DNA of 64,000 nt from Paenibacillus sp. MAEPY2 (GTDB lineage: Bacteria > Bacillota > Bacilli > Paenibacillales > Paenibacillaceae): assembly GCF_000499205.1 (NCBI RefSeq), contig NZ_AWUK01000010.1, positions 248,001 to 312,000 of the forward strand. The letters are read 5' to 3'. Numbering within the stretch: position 1 is the first letter of the stretch; each line of letters begins with the position of its first letter. This document shows, piece after piece, positions 24,897 through 33,265 of this stretch. Made by a program: the position numbers and the translations under genes. The notes beneath the pieces were generated by a model. The model did no database searches. It was not told the origin of the DNA and saw only the letters and a list, made by a program, of their open reading frames with translations.

Positions 24897-27485
24897 ATGA
24901 ACGAGTTCAAGGATCGGCTTCACCAGGTTCAGGAGCAGCAGAAGCAGCTGGTAAAGGAATACAATGCGCTGCTCCAGGAGTATCAATCCGATGATCTGAT
25001 CGTGCAGAATGAACAACTGCGAGCGCAATATGAAGCGCATCAACTCAAGCTGCAGGAGCTTGAAGCACGCACCCGCAAGATGGAGGAAGAGAATGCGCGT
25101 CTTCGCATGGCGTTGTCCGAACAGATGCTGGATGAGAAATTGAATCTCATTCGTGTATCCCAGGAGAAGATGGAGACCTATTTTCAAGGAAAGACGAGTG
25201 TACATAATGATCGGCTGGCGGCGCATGAACATCGTGCCAAAGTGAATTTGAATGCCATATTCAACAGGGCTTCAGAGGAACTTCAGAGCGACGCCACCGA
25301 GATTAAGGAGAGAATTGATTATCTGGCTGCTGAGGTGCAGGAACGAATTGAGCAGCACAGACAGGCCTTGTGGGAGAGAGAAGAGGCGCTGCGCAGGCAG
25401 ATGCAGCAGGGATACGAGCATATGGCGGAAGAAGGCTTAAGCGAAGAGACCATTCAGCGGCGTATTCGCCAGAACCGGATGGAGATGAAGATTGGCCTAA
25501 GCTGGATCAATAAGGTCGCCATTCTGCTTATCATTCTTGGCGTTGGAGCGGCGTTTCAGTACTCCTACGCTACCTGGTTCAACGATGAGATGAAAGGCGG
25601 AGCATTCTTCCTGCTCGGTGCACTTATGCTTGCCGGGGGTGAATGGCTGTTCCGGCGCAAACGGCAGACGTTCGCGATGGGGCTGCTGGGAGGCGGGATT
25701 TCTGTTCTGTTTGGCTCGATCTTCTATAGTTACTTTTTACTGCATATTATCGGGTTATATACGGGACTTGCCTTGTCGGTGTTGGTTTCAGCCATATCCG
25801 TGCTGTTATCGTTGAGGTATCAGTCCAGAACAATCTGCTCACTTGGGTTGGTTGGAGGGTATCTGCCGTTAATCTCCTACATGGCCTATTTCGGCCTTCA
25901 AGGTTCGGCTGTATATGTTGCGATGATCTATCTGCTGCTCTTAAACGGGATTATTGTATGGATTTCATTTGGCAAACGGTGGCCGGTTGTGCATTATATC
26001 AGTTTTCTGTTCAACACACCGTCCATGCTCATCCTGTTATGGCTCTCGCCAAGTGAGAAGATCGGCATGGTGTATTCTATTGTGACATTTGCATTATATC
26101 TCGGCATTACACTGGCGTATCCCTTCAGACATCGGGTGAAATTAACGTGGTGGGACTTCACACTGCTGGCCATGAATACAAGCATCAGCTGTCTGATGTT
26201 GTATGTATTGTTCGATGCAGCGGGATGGAATGACGCACAGGGCTTGCTTGCTCTGATTTTCGCTCTGGTTTATCTCGGGCTCGCCCGATTTGTACAGCAG
26301 AGGATGCCGCAGGAGAAACAGACTCTTCTATTGTTCTACGTGACTTCCCTGACCTTTGCCATTCTGATTATACCGTTCCAATTTGGGGCAAAGTGGCTGT
26401 CCATGGGCTGGCTGATTGAAGGGGTTCTGCTGGTTACGCTCGGACATCTGAAGCGATTTAAGCTGGTGGAGCTTGCCGGATGGGGCATCGTGCTGCTGTG
26501 CATGTTTACCTTTGTGTACTATGATGTGCTGGTGCTGTTCATTATGGGGGAGCAATCGTATTTCATGATAAAATACTCCTGCATCACGCTGGGCGCGCTG
26601 CTCATTACACTGTATTACGCCTTGGATCGCAATGGCTCCTTGTCGCAAAAGAAACACCACTATGGCCTGACAGAGCTCGGTTTTCTGAATGCATTCAAGT
26701 ACGTCACACTGGCGAATCTGTGGTTATACGTGCTGTACGAGTCGAATGAATTGTATATGAAAGCCGTCGATGACTCATTCCTGTTATACCTATTCTACAA
26801 GTGGCTGATGTTCGCTGCGCTAACCATTGCCATGGCCTATGGGCTGGGCAAAGTGAAGCTGCTGCGTGACCGGATCGTACAATATTATGTCATCTTCCTG
26901 CATGCGGTGGGTTGTTGTATTGCACTAGCGGTAACGTTATCCATGCCGGCACTTCAGCCGGATGTTCAGCAGCATACAGCGGCTGAAATCGTAGGTCTGC
27001 TTGTGTTGATTATCTTTAACGTGGGTGTGTTCTTTGCAGGAAGGGATCTGCTGATCGCGGCAATCCGCGGGCAGTTTAAGAGCATTGAGTGGTATCCGGT
27101 TATCGCAGGGGTCTATCTGCTGGGAGTCATTACTGTGTTCTTGACGATTCAGTTCCATTGGGGAGATGTAGGGCTGCTGTTCAGCCTGATCTATCTGCTG
27201 CTTGCGATCCTGTACATTGCCTACGGGTTCCGAAGAAAATATGTAATGATTCGGCGCCTTGGTCTGGGCTTGACGTTGTTCTCCACCGGGAAGATGGTGT
27301 TCTATGATGTCGGATTGCTCACATCGGGCAGCAAAATCATTGCCTATTTCAGCTTTGGTGTACTGCTGCTGGGCATTTCCTACCTGTATCAGAAGGTGTC
27401 GAGCCGGATGGAGGAAATACAGGCCAGAGAGACCGAACAGCCTAATGAATCGGATCTGCCGGAGGATGAAAAGAACCAATTTTAG
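24897..27485 (+). CDS. DUF2339 multi-pass membrane protein with N-terminal coiled coil
   Basis: 862 residues. Residues 1-185 are rich in Q, E, K and L heptads (LHQVQEQQKQLVKEYNALLQ onward) and form a long coiled coil; from about 197 there are more than 20 hydrophobic helices, as in the DUF2339 family. The junction RIRQNRMEMKIGLSWINKVA leads into the first helix. The C-terminus is acidic (ESDLPEDEKNQF). Function unknown; the family is widespread and thought to be a cell-envelope protein. GGAGG lies eight bases before the ATG. It has its own transcription unit, followed by the start of a decaying region. Confidence 0.88.
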   Translation: MNEFKDRLHQVQEQQKQLVKEYNALLQEYQSDDLIVQNEQLRAQYEAHQLKLQELEARTRKMEEENARLRMALSEQMLDEKLNLIRVSQEKMETYFQGKTSVHNDRLAAHEHRAKVNLNAIFNRASEELQSDATEIKERIDYLAAEVQERIEQHRQALWEREEALRRQMQQGYEHMAEEGLSEETIQRRIRQNRMEMKIGLSWINKVAILLIILGVGAAFQYSYATWFNDEMKGGAFFLLGALMLAGGEWLFRRKRQTFAMGLLGGGISVLFGSIFYSYFLLHIIGLYTGLALSVLVSAISVLLSLRYQSRTICSLGLVGGYLPLISYMAYFGLQGSAVYVAMIYLLLLNGIIVWISFGKRWPVVHYISFLFNTPSMLILLWLSPSEKIGMVYSIVTFALYLGITLAYPFRHRVKLTWWDFTLLAMNTSISCLMLYVLFDAAGWNDAQGLLALIFALVYLGLARFVQQRMPQEKQTLLLFYVTSLTFAILIIPFQFGAKWLSMGWLIEGVLLVTLGHLKRFKLVELAGWGIVLLCMFTFVYYDVLVLFIMGEQSYFMIKYSCITLGALLITLYYALDRNGSLSQKKHHYGLTELGFLNAFKYVTLANLWLYVLYESNELYMKAVDDSFLLYLFYKWLMFAALTIAMAYGLGKVKLLRDRIVQYYVIFLHAVGCCIALAVTLSMPALQPDVQQHTAAEIVGLLVLIIFNVGVFFAGRDLLIAAIRGQFKSIEWYPVIAGVYLLGVITVFLTIQFHWGDVGLLFSLIYLLLAILYIAYGFRRKYVMIRRLGLGLTLFSTGKMVFYDVGLLTSGSKIIAYFSFGVLLLGISYLYQKVSSRMEEIQARETEQPNESDLPEDEKNQF

Positions 27486-27528
27486 GATAGTCGACGGAGC
27501 ATTTACCATCTTTTGGGGAGGGTACAAT

Positions 27529-27828
27529 ATGGGATTTGACCTGAGTATCATGTTATGGCAGTTAGTATGGATTGCTGGTCCTATATCTCTCATTGTGTAT
27601 GGTTGGAGGAAATTTGGCATCAGGAAAAAGCGGCGTTGATGGCATGTAATTCCGCAGTAGCATCACTTTTGAAAGTAGACATTATCGGATTATATCCCAA
27701 TCTATCAAGCTGCCGTAGAGAAATATGGAGTTCCTTGGAATCTATTGGCGGCGGTACACCGAATCGAAAACCGGTTCTCTACGTTAGATTCCATGATTAA
27801 ATCCGTTGGGGCAGAAGGGCACATGCAG
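27529..27828 (+). pseudogene. Frameshifted 5' part of a lysozyme-like/lytic transglycosylase gene, split by a group II intron
   Basis: An ATG at 27529 with GGGGAGGG six bases upstream opens a 36-residue frame with one membrane helix (MLWQLVWIAGPISLIVYGW) ending in RKKRR and a TGA at 27637. In another frame, from about 27671 to 27828, lies DYIPIYQAAVEKYGVPWNLL followed by AAVHRIENRFSTLDSMIKS and VGAEGHMQ. This is the start of an SLT/lysozyme-like domain: the catalytic glutamate region 'AAVHRIE' and the 'GA.GHMQF' motif. The domain stops exactly where the intron begins. The two parts were probably one membrane-anchored muralytic enzyme, now frameshifted. The first 36 residues could also be a separate small protein. 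Confidence 0.7.
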
Positions 27829-28573
27829 GTGCGCCCATAAGGGCATAAAAGAAATCTCCCTTTGACAAGGGAGCAGATCAAACCACAATAATCTGTCACC
27901 AACCAACTTATCCGTGAGGGAAACCAATATCGGGGAGTGTAGCATGTTGGGAAAAGCCATAAGTTGCTTAGTTGCCAAAGCACGACTGAATGGCGAGGTG
28001 AGATGTTGTAAACAAGGATGAAAGCTAAACTGCGTAAATGATAGTCCGAGGGAGCTAATGGTCCGCTCGTATCGGAAGGTAACTACAAACGATACGCAAC
28101 CCGATCTTCAACTAAGAAGACACAGCTCATCGAGTTAATTTCATGCTTGGTGAGAGTGGTTCTGGGTTGACCAACCTCAATAAGAGGAAAAGGGCGAACG
28201 TCACATTCGATATTACAACAAGTCGGTTCTTTTATGTCTAAATGGGGATTGCCTAAGTTGGAGCGCTCAAATAGAGCTATGACGAACGAGTCTGAATATC
28301 CAATAAGGTAACGGAGTTCTCGTAGTAGTCCGAGGTAGAGAGAGAAAGCCTATCACATGGCGAAGGAGAACAGTTTTTCAAGTCTAGCAACCTAATGGAA
28401 AGGAGTGTGAGGCTCAATGAGAAGTCCAGAAACCCGTGCTAGACAATCTAGCAAAGCAAGCATTACGTCCAGATTATAAGTTCCAGAGGCTATATAGGAA
28501 TCTTTACAATTTAGATTTCTATCTAATGGCTTACTCAAAAATTTACGCTAAAGAAGGAAACTTGACTCCTGGT
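27829..28573 (+). mobile_element. 3'-truncated group II intron
   Basis: The 5' end GTGCGCCCATAAGGGC matches the conserved GUGYG start of bacterial group II introns and begins straight after the interrupted GHMQ codons. The next 590 bases are non-coding and structured (domains I-III; for example a GTCCGAG motif repeated near 28049 and 28328). Then, in the position of domain IV, comes the start of the intron-encoded protein. Sequence similarity ends near 28573, so the rest of the reverse transcriptase, domains V-VI and the 3' exon are missing. It cannot splice or move on its own. The intron class is not assigned here. Confidence 0.82.
28417..28573 (+). pseudogene. Remnant of a group II intron reverse transcriptase/maturase (N-terminus)
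   Basis: ATG at 28417, after GGAAAGGAGTG, starts MRSPE, but this frame soon stops. Shifted by one frame, the sequence reads KPVLDNLAKQALRPDYKF then QRLYRNLYNLDFYLMAYSKI and YAKEGNLTPG, the hallmark N-terminus of LtrA-like intron maturases ('yRnLyN..fyl.AY.kIya..GnmTpG'). About 50 of the usual 420-600 residues remain; similarity stops at about 28573, where unrelated sequence begins. It is doubly inactivated, by a frameshift and by truncation. Confidence 0.85.
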
Positions 28574-28853
28574 TTTTCGTTGTGTCTGCATCGTGGCTGA
28601 TCCGCATATCATATCCGAGAAAACGAGCCGATTTACTGGAGTGAGCAGCCCGGCGTTCTGTGTCATTTGAATAAATAGGTTCTAAAGAATTTTTTATCCT
28701 GCCCTCGATATCCTTAGAAATATAGGATTTGAAATAGTCTGTAGCGACCTGGGTTGCTTCTTCCAGTACCTGTGATGGTGACTGAGAAGGAGAGGCACTA
28801 GCGGAGGGAACAACAGCAACTGTTAAGAGCAAAGACATAGTAAAGATCTTCAT
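28548..28853 (-). pseudogene. Small secreted protein, C-terminally truncated by a rearrangement
   Basis: A frame of 101 residues starts with a signal peptide (MKIFTMSLLLTVAVVPSASA). Its body, VLEEATQVATDYFKSYISKD, resembles MEAATEYFDAYIAKDAEG of the neighbouring gene, so the two are paralogues of a family I cannot name. The last residues (from about base 28573 down) are translated from the minus strand of the intron remnant, so the true C-terminus is lost at the same breakpoint. A TTG 17 bases upstream behind GGAGGG would be in frame if the A6 run before the ATG were one base shorter. Probably not functional. Confidence 0.55.
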
Positions 28854-28945
28854 TTTTTGCGACCTTCAATATAATCCCTCCAATACTATAATTTGTAATT
28901 AAAAATATAGTATGTACGATACTTTTGTAATTGAAAAAAAAACAT

Positions 28946-29418
28946 CTATTCCATATATTTTCTTTCGTGAACTGGTGTTCCTTTAGTGACTTCACCTGTC
29001 GCTGTGTTGATTTCGAAAGGTTCCACCAAAACCTTCCACCCATTGTCGCTTTTGAAAACTTTATAAGGGAGTGGTGGTGACTGTTCGTAGCCTTGTCCTG
29101 CATATTTTTCGATCACTGAAATCTCTACTTCATTACTGTTGATTTGTTTGATTCCCACAATTTCATACTCAGTAGTAGGATTAGTTTTAAAATCCTTTTC
29201 ATACCCTTTTTCACGACTTTTCTCATTCAAATAGTTTATATCTTTTGAATAGAACATCATTCCCTCTGCATCCTTAGCAATGTAAGCATCAAAGTACTCA
29301 GTTGCTGCCTCCATCGGAGTTTGGGCAACGACTCTTTCTGCGGTTGTTATGGATGCTACTAAAATTGATCCAGCAACAACTCCAGCAAGTAAAAGCGATA
29401 CTAATTTTTTCCCTTCAT
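28946..29418 (-). pseudogene. Small secreted protein with a frameshift in its signal peptide (A6 run)
   Basis: The ATG at 29418 (minus strand) has AAAGGAG nine bases upstream and encodes MKGKN, then a stop. If the A6 run at 29405-29410 had one more A, it would continue as KLVSLLLAGVVAGSILVASI, TTAERVVAQTP, a good signal peptide, and join the open frame of MEAATEYFDAYIAKDAEG and YEIVGIKQINSNEVEISVIE to the stop at 28946. Without the shift only an ATG at 29314 gives a 122-residue cytosolic product with no clear ribosome site. The fold looks like a small alpha+beta NTF2-like domain (inference). It may be a pseudogene, a phase-variable gene or a read error. Confidence 0.6.
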
Positions 29419-29447
29419 GGATCGAGACTCCTTTTCAATGTTATATT

Positions 29448-29469
29448 CCTAAAGAGTGGAATCTTTAGG
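29448..29469. promoter_or_regulatory. Inverted repeat between divergent small genes
   Basis: CCTAAAGA (29448-29455) and TCTTTAGG (29462-29469) form a perfect 8-bp inverted repeat between the minus-strand secreted-protein gene and the small membrane protein at 29551. It could be an operator or a hairpin. Confidence 0.35.
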
Positions 29470-29550
29470 TCTACTAAGTATAACGTGTTCGATTATTGGA
29501 AAGTTGTAATATGTCTGAGAAATATATTCAGAAGGAGGACATAACTACTG

Positions 29551-29685
29551 ATGGATAAATTTCGAGTTGTTGTTTCAGTACTACTGGTATTAATCACCGT
29601 CTTACTGAGTCTTATCTATTTTGAGATGAGACATAGCAACAAAGTACAAGACGGTATTCATAGATATTTGTATAATGCAGATTAA
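29551..29685 (+). CDS. 44-residue single-helix membrane protein
   Basis: A short frame with AAGGAGGA 11 bases ahead of the ATG. The protein is one hydrophobic helix (VVVSVLLVLITVLLSLIYF) with a charged tail (EMRHSNKVQDGIHRYLYNAD). It has no known family that I can recognise. Its strong ribosome binding site and clean hydrophobic segment argue that it is translated. It sits between two secreted-protein genes in the AT-rich island; a role at the membrane is all that can be said. Confidence 0.5.
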   Translation: MDKFRVVVSVLLVLITVLLSLIYFEMRHSNKVQDGIHRYLYNAD

Positions 29686-29929
29686 AGCATAATCCCAATA
29701 AATCGCCGTTTTCAAAGATGTAAGATATTTGAGGTTAGGGCCGGACACAGCTCAGTAGAAACAGACTCTATATATTTCAAAACAGACAATTCTATTTTCT
29801 GGCATGGGTGCTTATAAGAGGAGGGGCAAGACAGAACTAAGCAGATACAGATACAATTATGAAGCAACATTCAATGGGTGGAGAGCGTCAATTAGTAAGG
29901 AAGGTACAACAGTTTTAGGAGGAATATTA

Positions 29930-30274
29930 ATGAAAAAGTGGAGTTTGCTTGTAGTACCTTGTCTTTTCTTATTTATTGTTGGTTGCTCTGGCAACGAATC
30001 AACCAACCCTGAGAAATGGGATCGTTCAAATGGCTATGTCATTGCAAAAGAAGATCAGAAAATATTGATAGTCAGGCATATACCTGAAACTGGCAACATC
30101 TCAGTATCAGAACTTCTCGAACAAAACAAACCTGATGCAATCTGGATAACGCTCAAAAATCCAGAAGTGTATGACACTATAGCAATAGGTGATAATGTTG
30201 AGTTAAGTATTGAAGGAGCAATTAAAAAATCCTATCCCGCTCAAGCCAATGCTACGGTTAAAGTCAAGAAATAG
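29930..30274 (+). CDS. Lipoprotein with DUF3221/YobA-like domain
   Basis: A 114-residue lipoprotein: MKKWSLLVVPCLFLFIVGCS carries the lipobox VGC with the lipidated cysteine at residue 19. The body (NGYVIAKEDQKILIVRHIPE, then DAIWITLKNPEVYDTIAIGD and NVELSIEGAIKKSYPAQANA) is a small beta-barrel resembling DUF3221 proteins such as YobA of Bacillus, whose function is unknown. AGGAGGA is six bases ahead of the ATG; the frame is open to 29804 but that region shows no coding character. A strong bidirectional terminator follows. Confidence 0.82.
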   Translation: MKKWSLLVVPCLFLFIVGCSGNESTNPEKWDRSNGYVIAKEDQKILIVRHIPETGNISVSELLEQNKPDAIWITLKNPEVYDTIAIGDNVELSIEGAIKKSYPAQANATVKVKK

Positions 30275-30295
30275 TGTCATTTACAATGTTAAAAA

Positions 30296-30334
30296 ACGCT
30301 TTTGTGGATTGATTATCCACAAAAGCGTCTTTAT
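30296..30334. terminator. Bidirectional terminator
   Basis: ACGCTTTTGTGGA (30296-30308) pairs perfectly with TCCACAAAAGCGT (30316-30328), between a plus-strand lipoprotein gene and a convergent protease gene; A and T runs flank it. Confidence 0.92.
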
Positions 30335-31411
30335 TTAAAACGATGAATCAGTATAAACACCGGACATTCCTAAACCATCAAATACACGGCTATACTTCGA
30401 AAAGTAATCGTAAACTTCGATGCCATTTTGCTCTAACGATCCTGCATAAACTCCTTCTATACGAGCATAGTTTTTTGTTCCATTGTTAGCGATAGAGTAA
30501 ACTAACCCTCCACTATCTCCATCAATTGCTCCGGATAGCGTAGTGACAACTACATCTTGTGTATCTCCAGGGATGTTAAAGGAGTTATCAATAACTTGAA
30601 CTGGACCGAAGCTGGAACCATTACCGGACCGTGCATGGACTCTTACGTAATCTCCTTCTTCTCGGTAATAGCCTGCATAATCCGTTGTACCGATTGTCAT
30701 AGAATTCCCATTAAGAAAGACGCTTGGAGTCACAGTTACATTAGTTGTATAACGGATATATCCAGCATCAAAGTTACCAAGCAAACTTCCATTAGACATG
30801 TTCCCGATAGCGGCAGTTCCATCCGATTTATCATACCAAGTACCATTTCCACAATGCCCTGCTATAACGCCGACATCGTTCCCATTGGCACGCCCATTGA
30901 AACCAAGGCTACACTGATATTCACCGCCCGTGACAGTTCTCTCAACTTGTTCACCAGCGTAAAGATTGTAGGCTTTTTGCTTAATAGCAAGATCGCCAAA
31001 TACCCAATTAACCATATCTTCATCAATATGTTTAAGTATTGTTTCCTTATTGTTTTTGAAATTTTCCTCCGTGATGTAGACATTCACTTTATTCTTTTCT
31101 GCACTAATTCCGACTCCTTCAAGACCTAATTCTACTGCTAAAGCAGCTAATGCTTCCTTAGAGGAATACAATTTCTCCTTGGAATATTTCACTTTCTGAA
31201 TTTTGGTTTTATCTTTGAACTTTGCGATACTTTTGATTTTTTCTTCATTAGCAAGTGACGTGTCTGTCAGTAGAACAACATTATAGCCATCTTCATCGGT
31301 ATATACTCCACCGTAGATGTCCTCCATATTAGAGGTGACAAATGCTTGTACCTGTGCACGATCATCAAGTATTTCAGTTTTCACGTTGTTGACCTCTGAA
31401 AAAGTTTGCAT
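30335..31411 (-). CDS. S1-family serine protease (alpha-lytic/streptogrisin-like), signal peptide missing
   Basis: 358 residues: a pro-region (about 1-170, with SKEALAALAVELGLEGVGIS and VNVYITEENFKNNKETILKH) and a chymotrypsin-like domain with the triad His in VGVIAGHCGNG, Asp in GNFDAGYIRY and Ser in GAIDGDSGG. Such enzymes are exported and self-activated. Here the first ATG is already inside the pro-region. The frame extends upstream by 15 codons (REIPIEAGPAPQNAV) to an in-frame TAA at 31457-31459, with no start codon or signal peptide. So the gene looks 5'-truncated or mutated and the product could not be secreted as it stands; it may be a pseudogene. Confidence 0.75.
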   Translation of the reverse strand: MQTFSEVNNVKTEILDDRAQVQAFVTSNMEDIYGGVYTDEDGYNVVLLTDTSLANEEKIKSIAKFKDKTKIQKVKYSKEKLYSSKEALAALAVELGLEGVGISAEKNKVNVYITEENFKNNKETILKHIDEDMVNWVFGDLAIKQKAYNLYAGEQVERTVTGGEYQCSLGFNGRANGNDVGVIAGHCGNGTWYDKSDGTAAIGNMSNGSLLGNFDAGYIRYTTNVTVTPSVFLNGNSMTIGTTDYAGYYREEGDYVRVHARSGNGSSFGPVQVIDNSFNIPGDTQDVVVTTLSGAIDGDSGGLVYSIANNGTKNYARIEGVYAGSLEQNGIEVYDYFSKYSRVFDGLGMSGVYTDSSF

Positions 31412-31491
31412 TACAGCATTTTGTGGTGCAGGGCCTGCCTCAATGGGGATTTCCCTTTAATCCAGGAACGCCCTTGCTTCAGAATTAATTT

Positions 31492-31905
31492 TCAATTGTA
31501 TATGGCTGGAGCTTTCTTCCACGATGGTCCACCATATGCGTGTTTTTTGGCATCCCATTGCAACGTGACTTCCAGACTTTGATCATGCGAAGTATCCCCT
31601 ACGCTACTGCCTTTAGAGAATAGATGTTGTTCAATCCAACGTATGCTCTCTTCGGGAATAATCGGCTTGTCCCAATGATTTTCATAGAAGATTCGATCAA
31701 AGAACGCCAGACGAATTTTCGTTGCAATGTGTTCAATTGAATTTTGAACACCTGGTGGAGAATAGGATGTAATGATGATTGTAACTAACTTACCCTCACG
31801 TAAATCATCATCCTGCCCGACTCGTATTTCTACATCGCATTCATAAACCTTGACTTCCCCTGCATCATTTGGGAACTTATCAGTATCCATATCATAGAAC
31901 TGCAT
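31492..31905 (-). CDS. Hypothetical protein, 137 residues
   Basis: A soluble acidic protein with no signal peptide or membrane helix. Features: KVYECDVEIRVGQDDDLREG, KLVTIIITSYSPPGVQNSIE, and a helix SIRWIEQHLFSKG. I do not recognise the family; small proteins of this build are common as immunity or accessory proteins, but nothing here proves that. No clear ribosome site precedes the ATG at 31905. The frame is open further upstream (ALKSLIL) to a TAA without another start, so the N-terminus may be incomplete like that of the protease downstream. Confidence 0.5.
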   Translation of the reverse strand: MQFYDMDTDKFPNDAGEVKVYECDVEIRVGQDDDLREGKLVTIIITSYSPPGVQNSIEHIATKIRLAFFDRIFYENHWDKPIIPEESIRWIEQHLFSKGSSVGDTSHDQSLEVTLQWDAKKHAYGGPSWKKAPAIYN

Positions 31906-32059
31906 TAAAATGAGGCTCTTGAGCGCTACTTTTTAGCGTCCAGGGGCCTTATTCTGATGAACGGATTAGGATCTAATCCTCATCTAACATGGCATGATCC
32001 AGCATAAGATGACATTCGTGAAACGTTTTTTGTGGTGATCACGTTATAATAGAGTATAC

Positions 32060-32215
32060 TTACGGCTGGGTGTTCAGTTGCAACCATGAAGTTTCGGTTG
32101 TGGTGGTGCCTTTAAGTGACTCTTCGGGATTATCATTGATGCGGGAGAGCACTGTTAATGTAATGGACAGGGTGAAGGCGAGCAGCACATATATGAAAAT
32201 GTTTTTTTTATTCAT
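32060..32215 (-). CDS. 51-residue single-helix membrane protein
   Basis: Starts at an ATG (32215, minus strand) nine bases after AGAGG. It has one helix (NIFIYVLLAFTLSITLTVLS) followed by a polar tail (RINDNPEESLKGTTTTETSW). No family recognised. It is divergent from the FHA-domain regulator at 32437 and could be a small envelope component or non-functional. Confidence 0.45.
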   Translation of the reverse strand: MNKKNIFIYVLLAFTLSITLTVLSRINDNPEESLKGTTTTETSWLQLNTQP

Positions 32216-32436
32216 GGTGAGGTACCTCTCTTGTTGATGGGCTAAGGCGTGCATACGACGGTTATGAGAAAAAAGGCACAACGTCTGGTATAGTAGAGAA
32301 AAGCATATAACGATGCCTGTATACACTATATAAATTATTATGACTGCAAACAATGGAACAAATCTGATGAATTTATCATTATGTATGAACGGAACGCTCA
32401 TAGAGATCGAGTGATATTTGAAGGTGGGAGAATAAC

Positions 32437-33108
32437 ATGCGGGAGACGGCAAAAATCGTCATTCGTACGCCAGGGCAGGAAAGTGACGGTTCGTTCGCTT
32501 ATGTCAGCCAGGGGCGCTCCATTACAGTGGGGCGTTATACGGGTGGAGATGAATTGGACTTGTCTGTCTACAATCAGTTGATATCGAAGCGGCATTGCCG
32601 CATTCATTATGATGAGCAGCATCAGCTGTGGATTGAGGATCTGGATAGCAAAAATGGAACGGAATTGAACGGGCAGCGCCTCGTTCCCTATGAGAAATAC
32701 CCCTTTGCCGAGGGAGACAGCCTGACTCTGGTCAACGGCTTGATCCAGCTTCGCACAGAGGGAGATCTTGAAGAAACGAGAGAATATCGGATATCCGATC
32801 TGCTGGGCGAGGGTGTGCGTTTGCAGGATCACCTGCAAACCGTGCAGATTGGCGAGGTGGAGATTCCACTGTCCAAGAAGGAGTACCAGCTGTTCAAGCT
32901 GCTCTACAGTCAGTTGGACCACTTTGTGACCCGGGAGCAGATTGTCGGGCAAGTGTGGCCGGAGCGAAGCATGCTGGAGAGTGAGTCGGTAGGCATTGAC
33001 GAGATTAACTCGCTGATCTACCGGACGAATCGCAAGCTGGGGGTTCATTTTACAATCAAGTCGGTCTACAAAAAAGGGGTATACATGAAGTCCCATGTAC
33101 CGGATTGA
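32437..33108 (+). CDS. FHA domain-winged helix (OmpR/PhoB type) regulator
   Basis: 223 residues with two domains. The FHA phosphothreonine-binding domain (about 5-108) has the core residues in SITVGRY, LISKRHCRIHYDE and DLDSKNGTELNG. The C-terminal winged helix (about 125-220) is of the transcriptional regulatory type: SKKEYQLFKLLYSQLDHFVT, REQIVGQVWPE and YRTNRKLGVHFTIKSVYKKG. This joins Ser/Thr-kinase signalling to DNA binding, as in EmbR but with the domains in the opposite order. GGTGGGAG precedes the ATG. No kinase gene is adjacent. Targets unknown. Confidence 0.88.
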   Translation: MRETAKIVIRTPGQESDGSFAYVSQGRSITVGRYTGGDELDLSVYNQLISKRHCRIHYDEQHQLWIEDLDSKNGTELNGQRLVPYEKYPFAEGDSLTLVNGLIQLRTEGDLEETREYRISDLLGEGVRLQDHLQTVQIGEVEIPLSKKEYQLFKLLYSQLDHFVTREQIVGQVWPERSMLESESVGIDEINSLIYRTNRKLGVHFTIKSVYKKGVYMKSHVPD

Positions 33109-33159
33109 ATGCGTGGAATGAGCAGCAGGATGGAATAAGAGTAAGCCATAATGGAATAA

Positions 33160-33212
33160 AAAGAAGGAAGCTTCTGCCAGGTCTTGTTTGGACCCGGGGA
33201 AGCTTCTTTTGT
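33160..33212 (+). terminator. Rho-independent terminator
   Basis: AAAAGAAG-GAAGCTTC pairs with GAAGCTTCTTTT, with an inner CCAGGTC/GGACC-GG pairing, ending in a T run after the FHA regulator. Confidence 0.75.
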
Positions 33213-33265
33213 TATGATGAAGGTGCGATTACCACTTTTTTTATTAAATCCAAAGGGTTGAGGTT

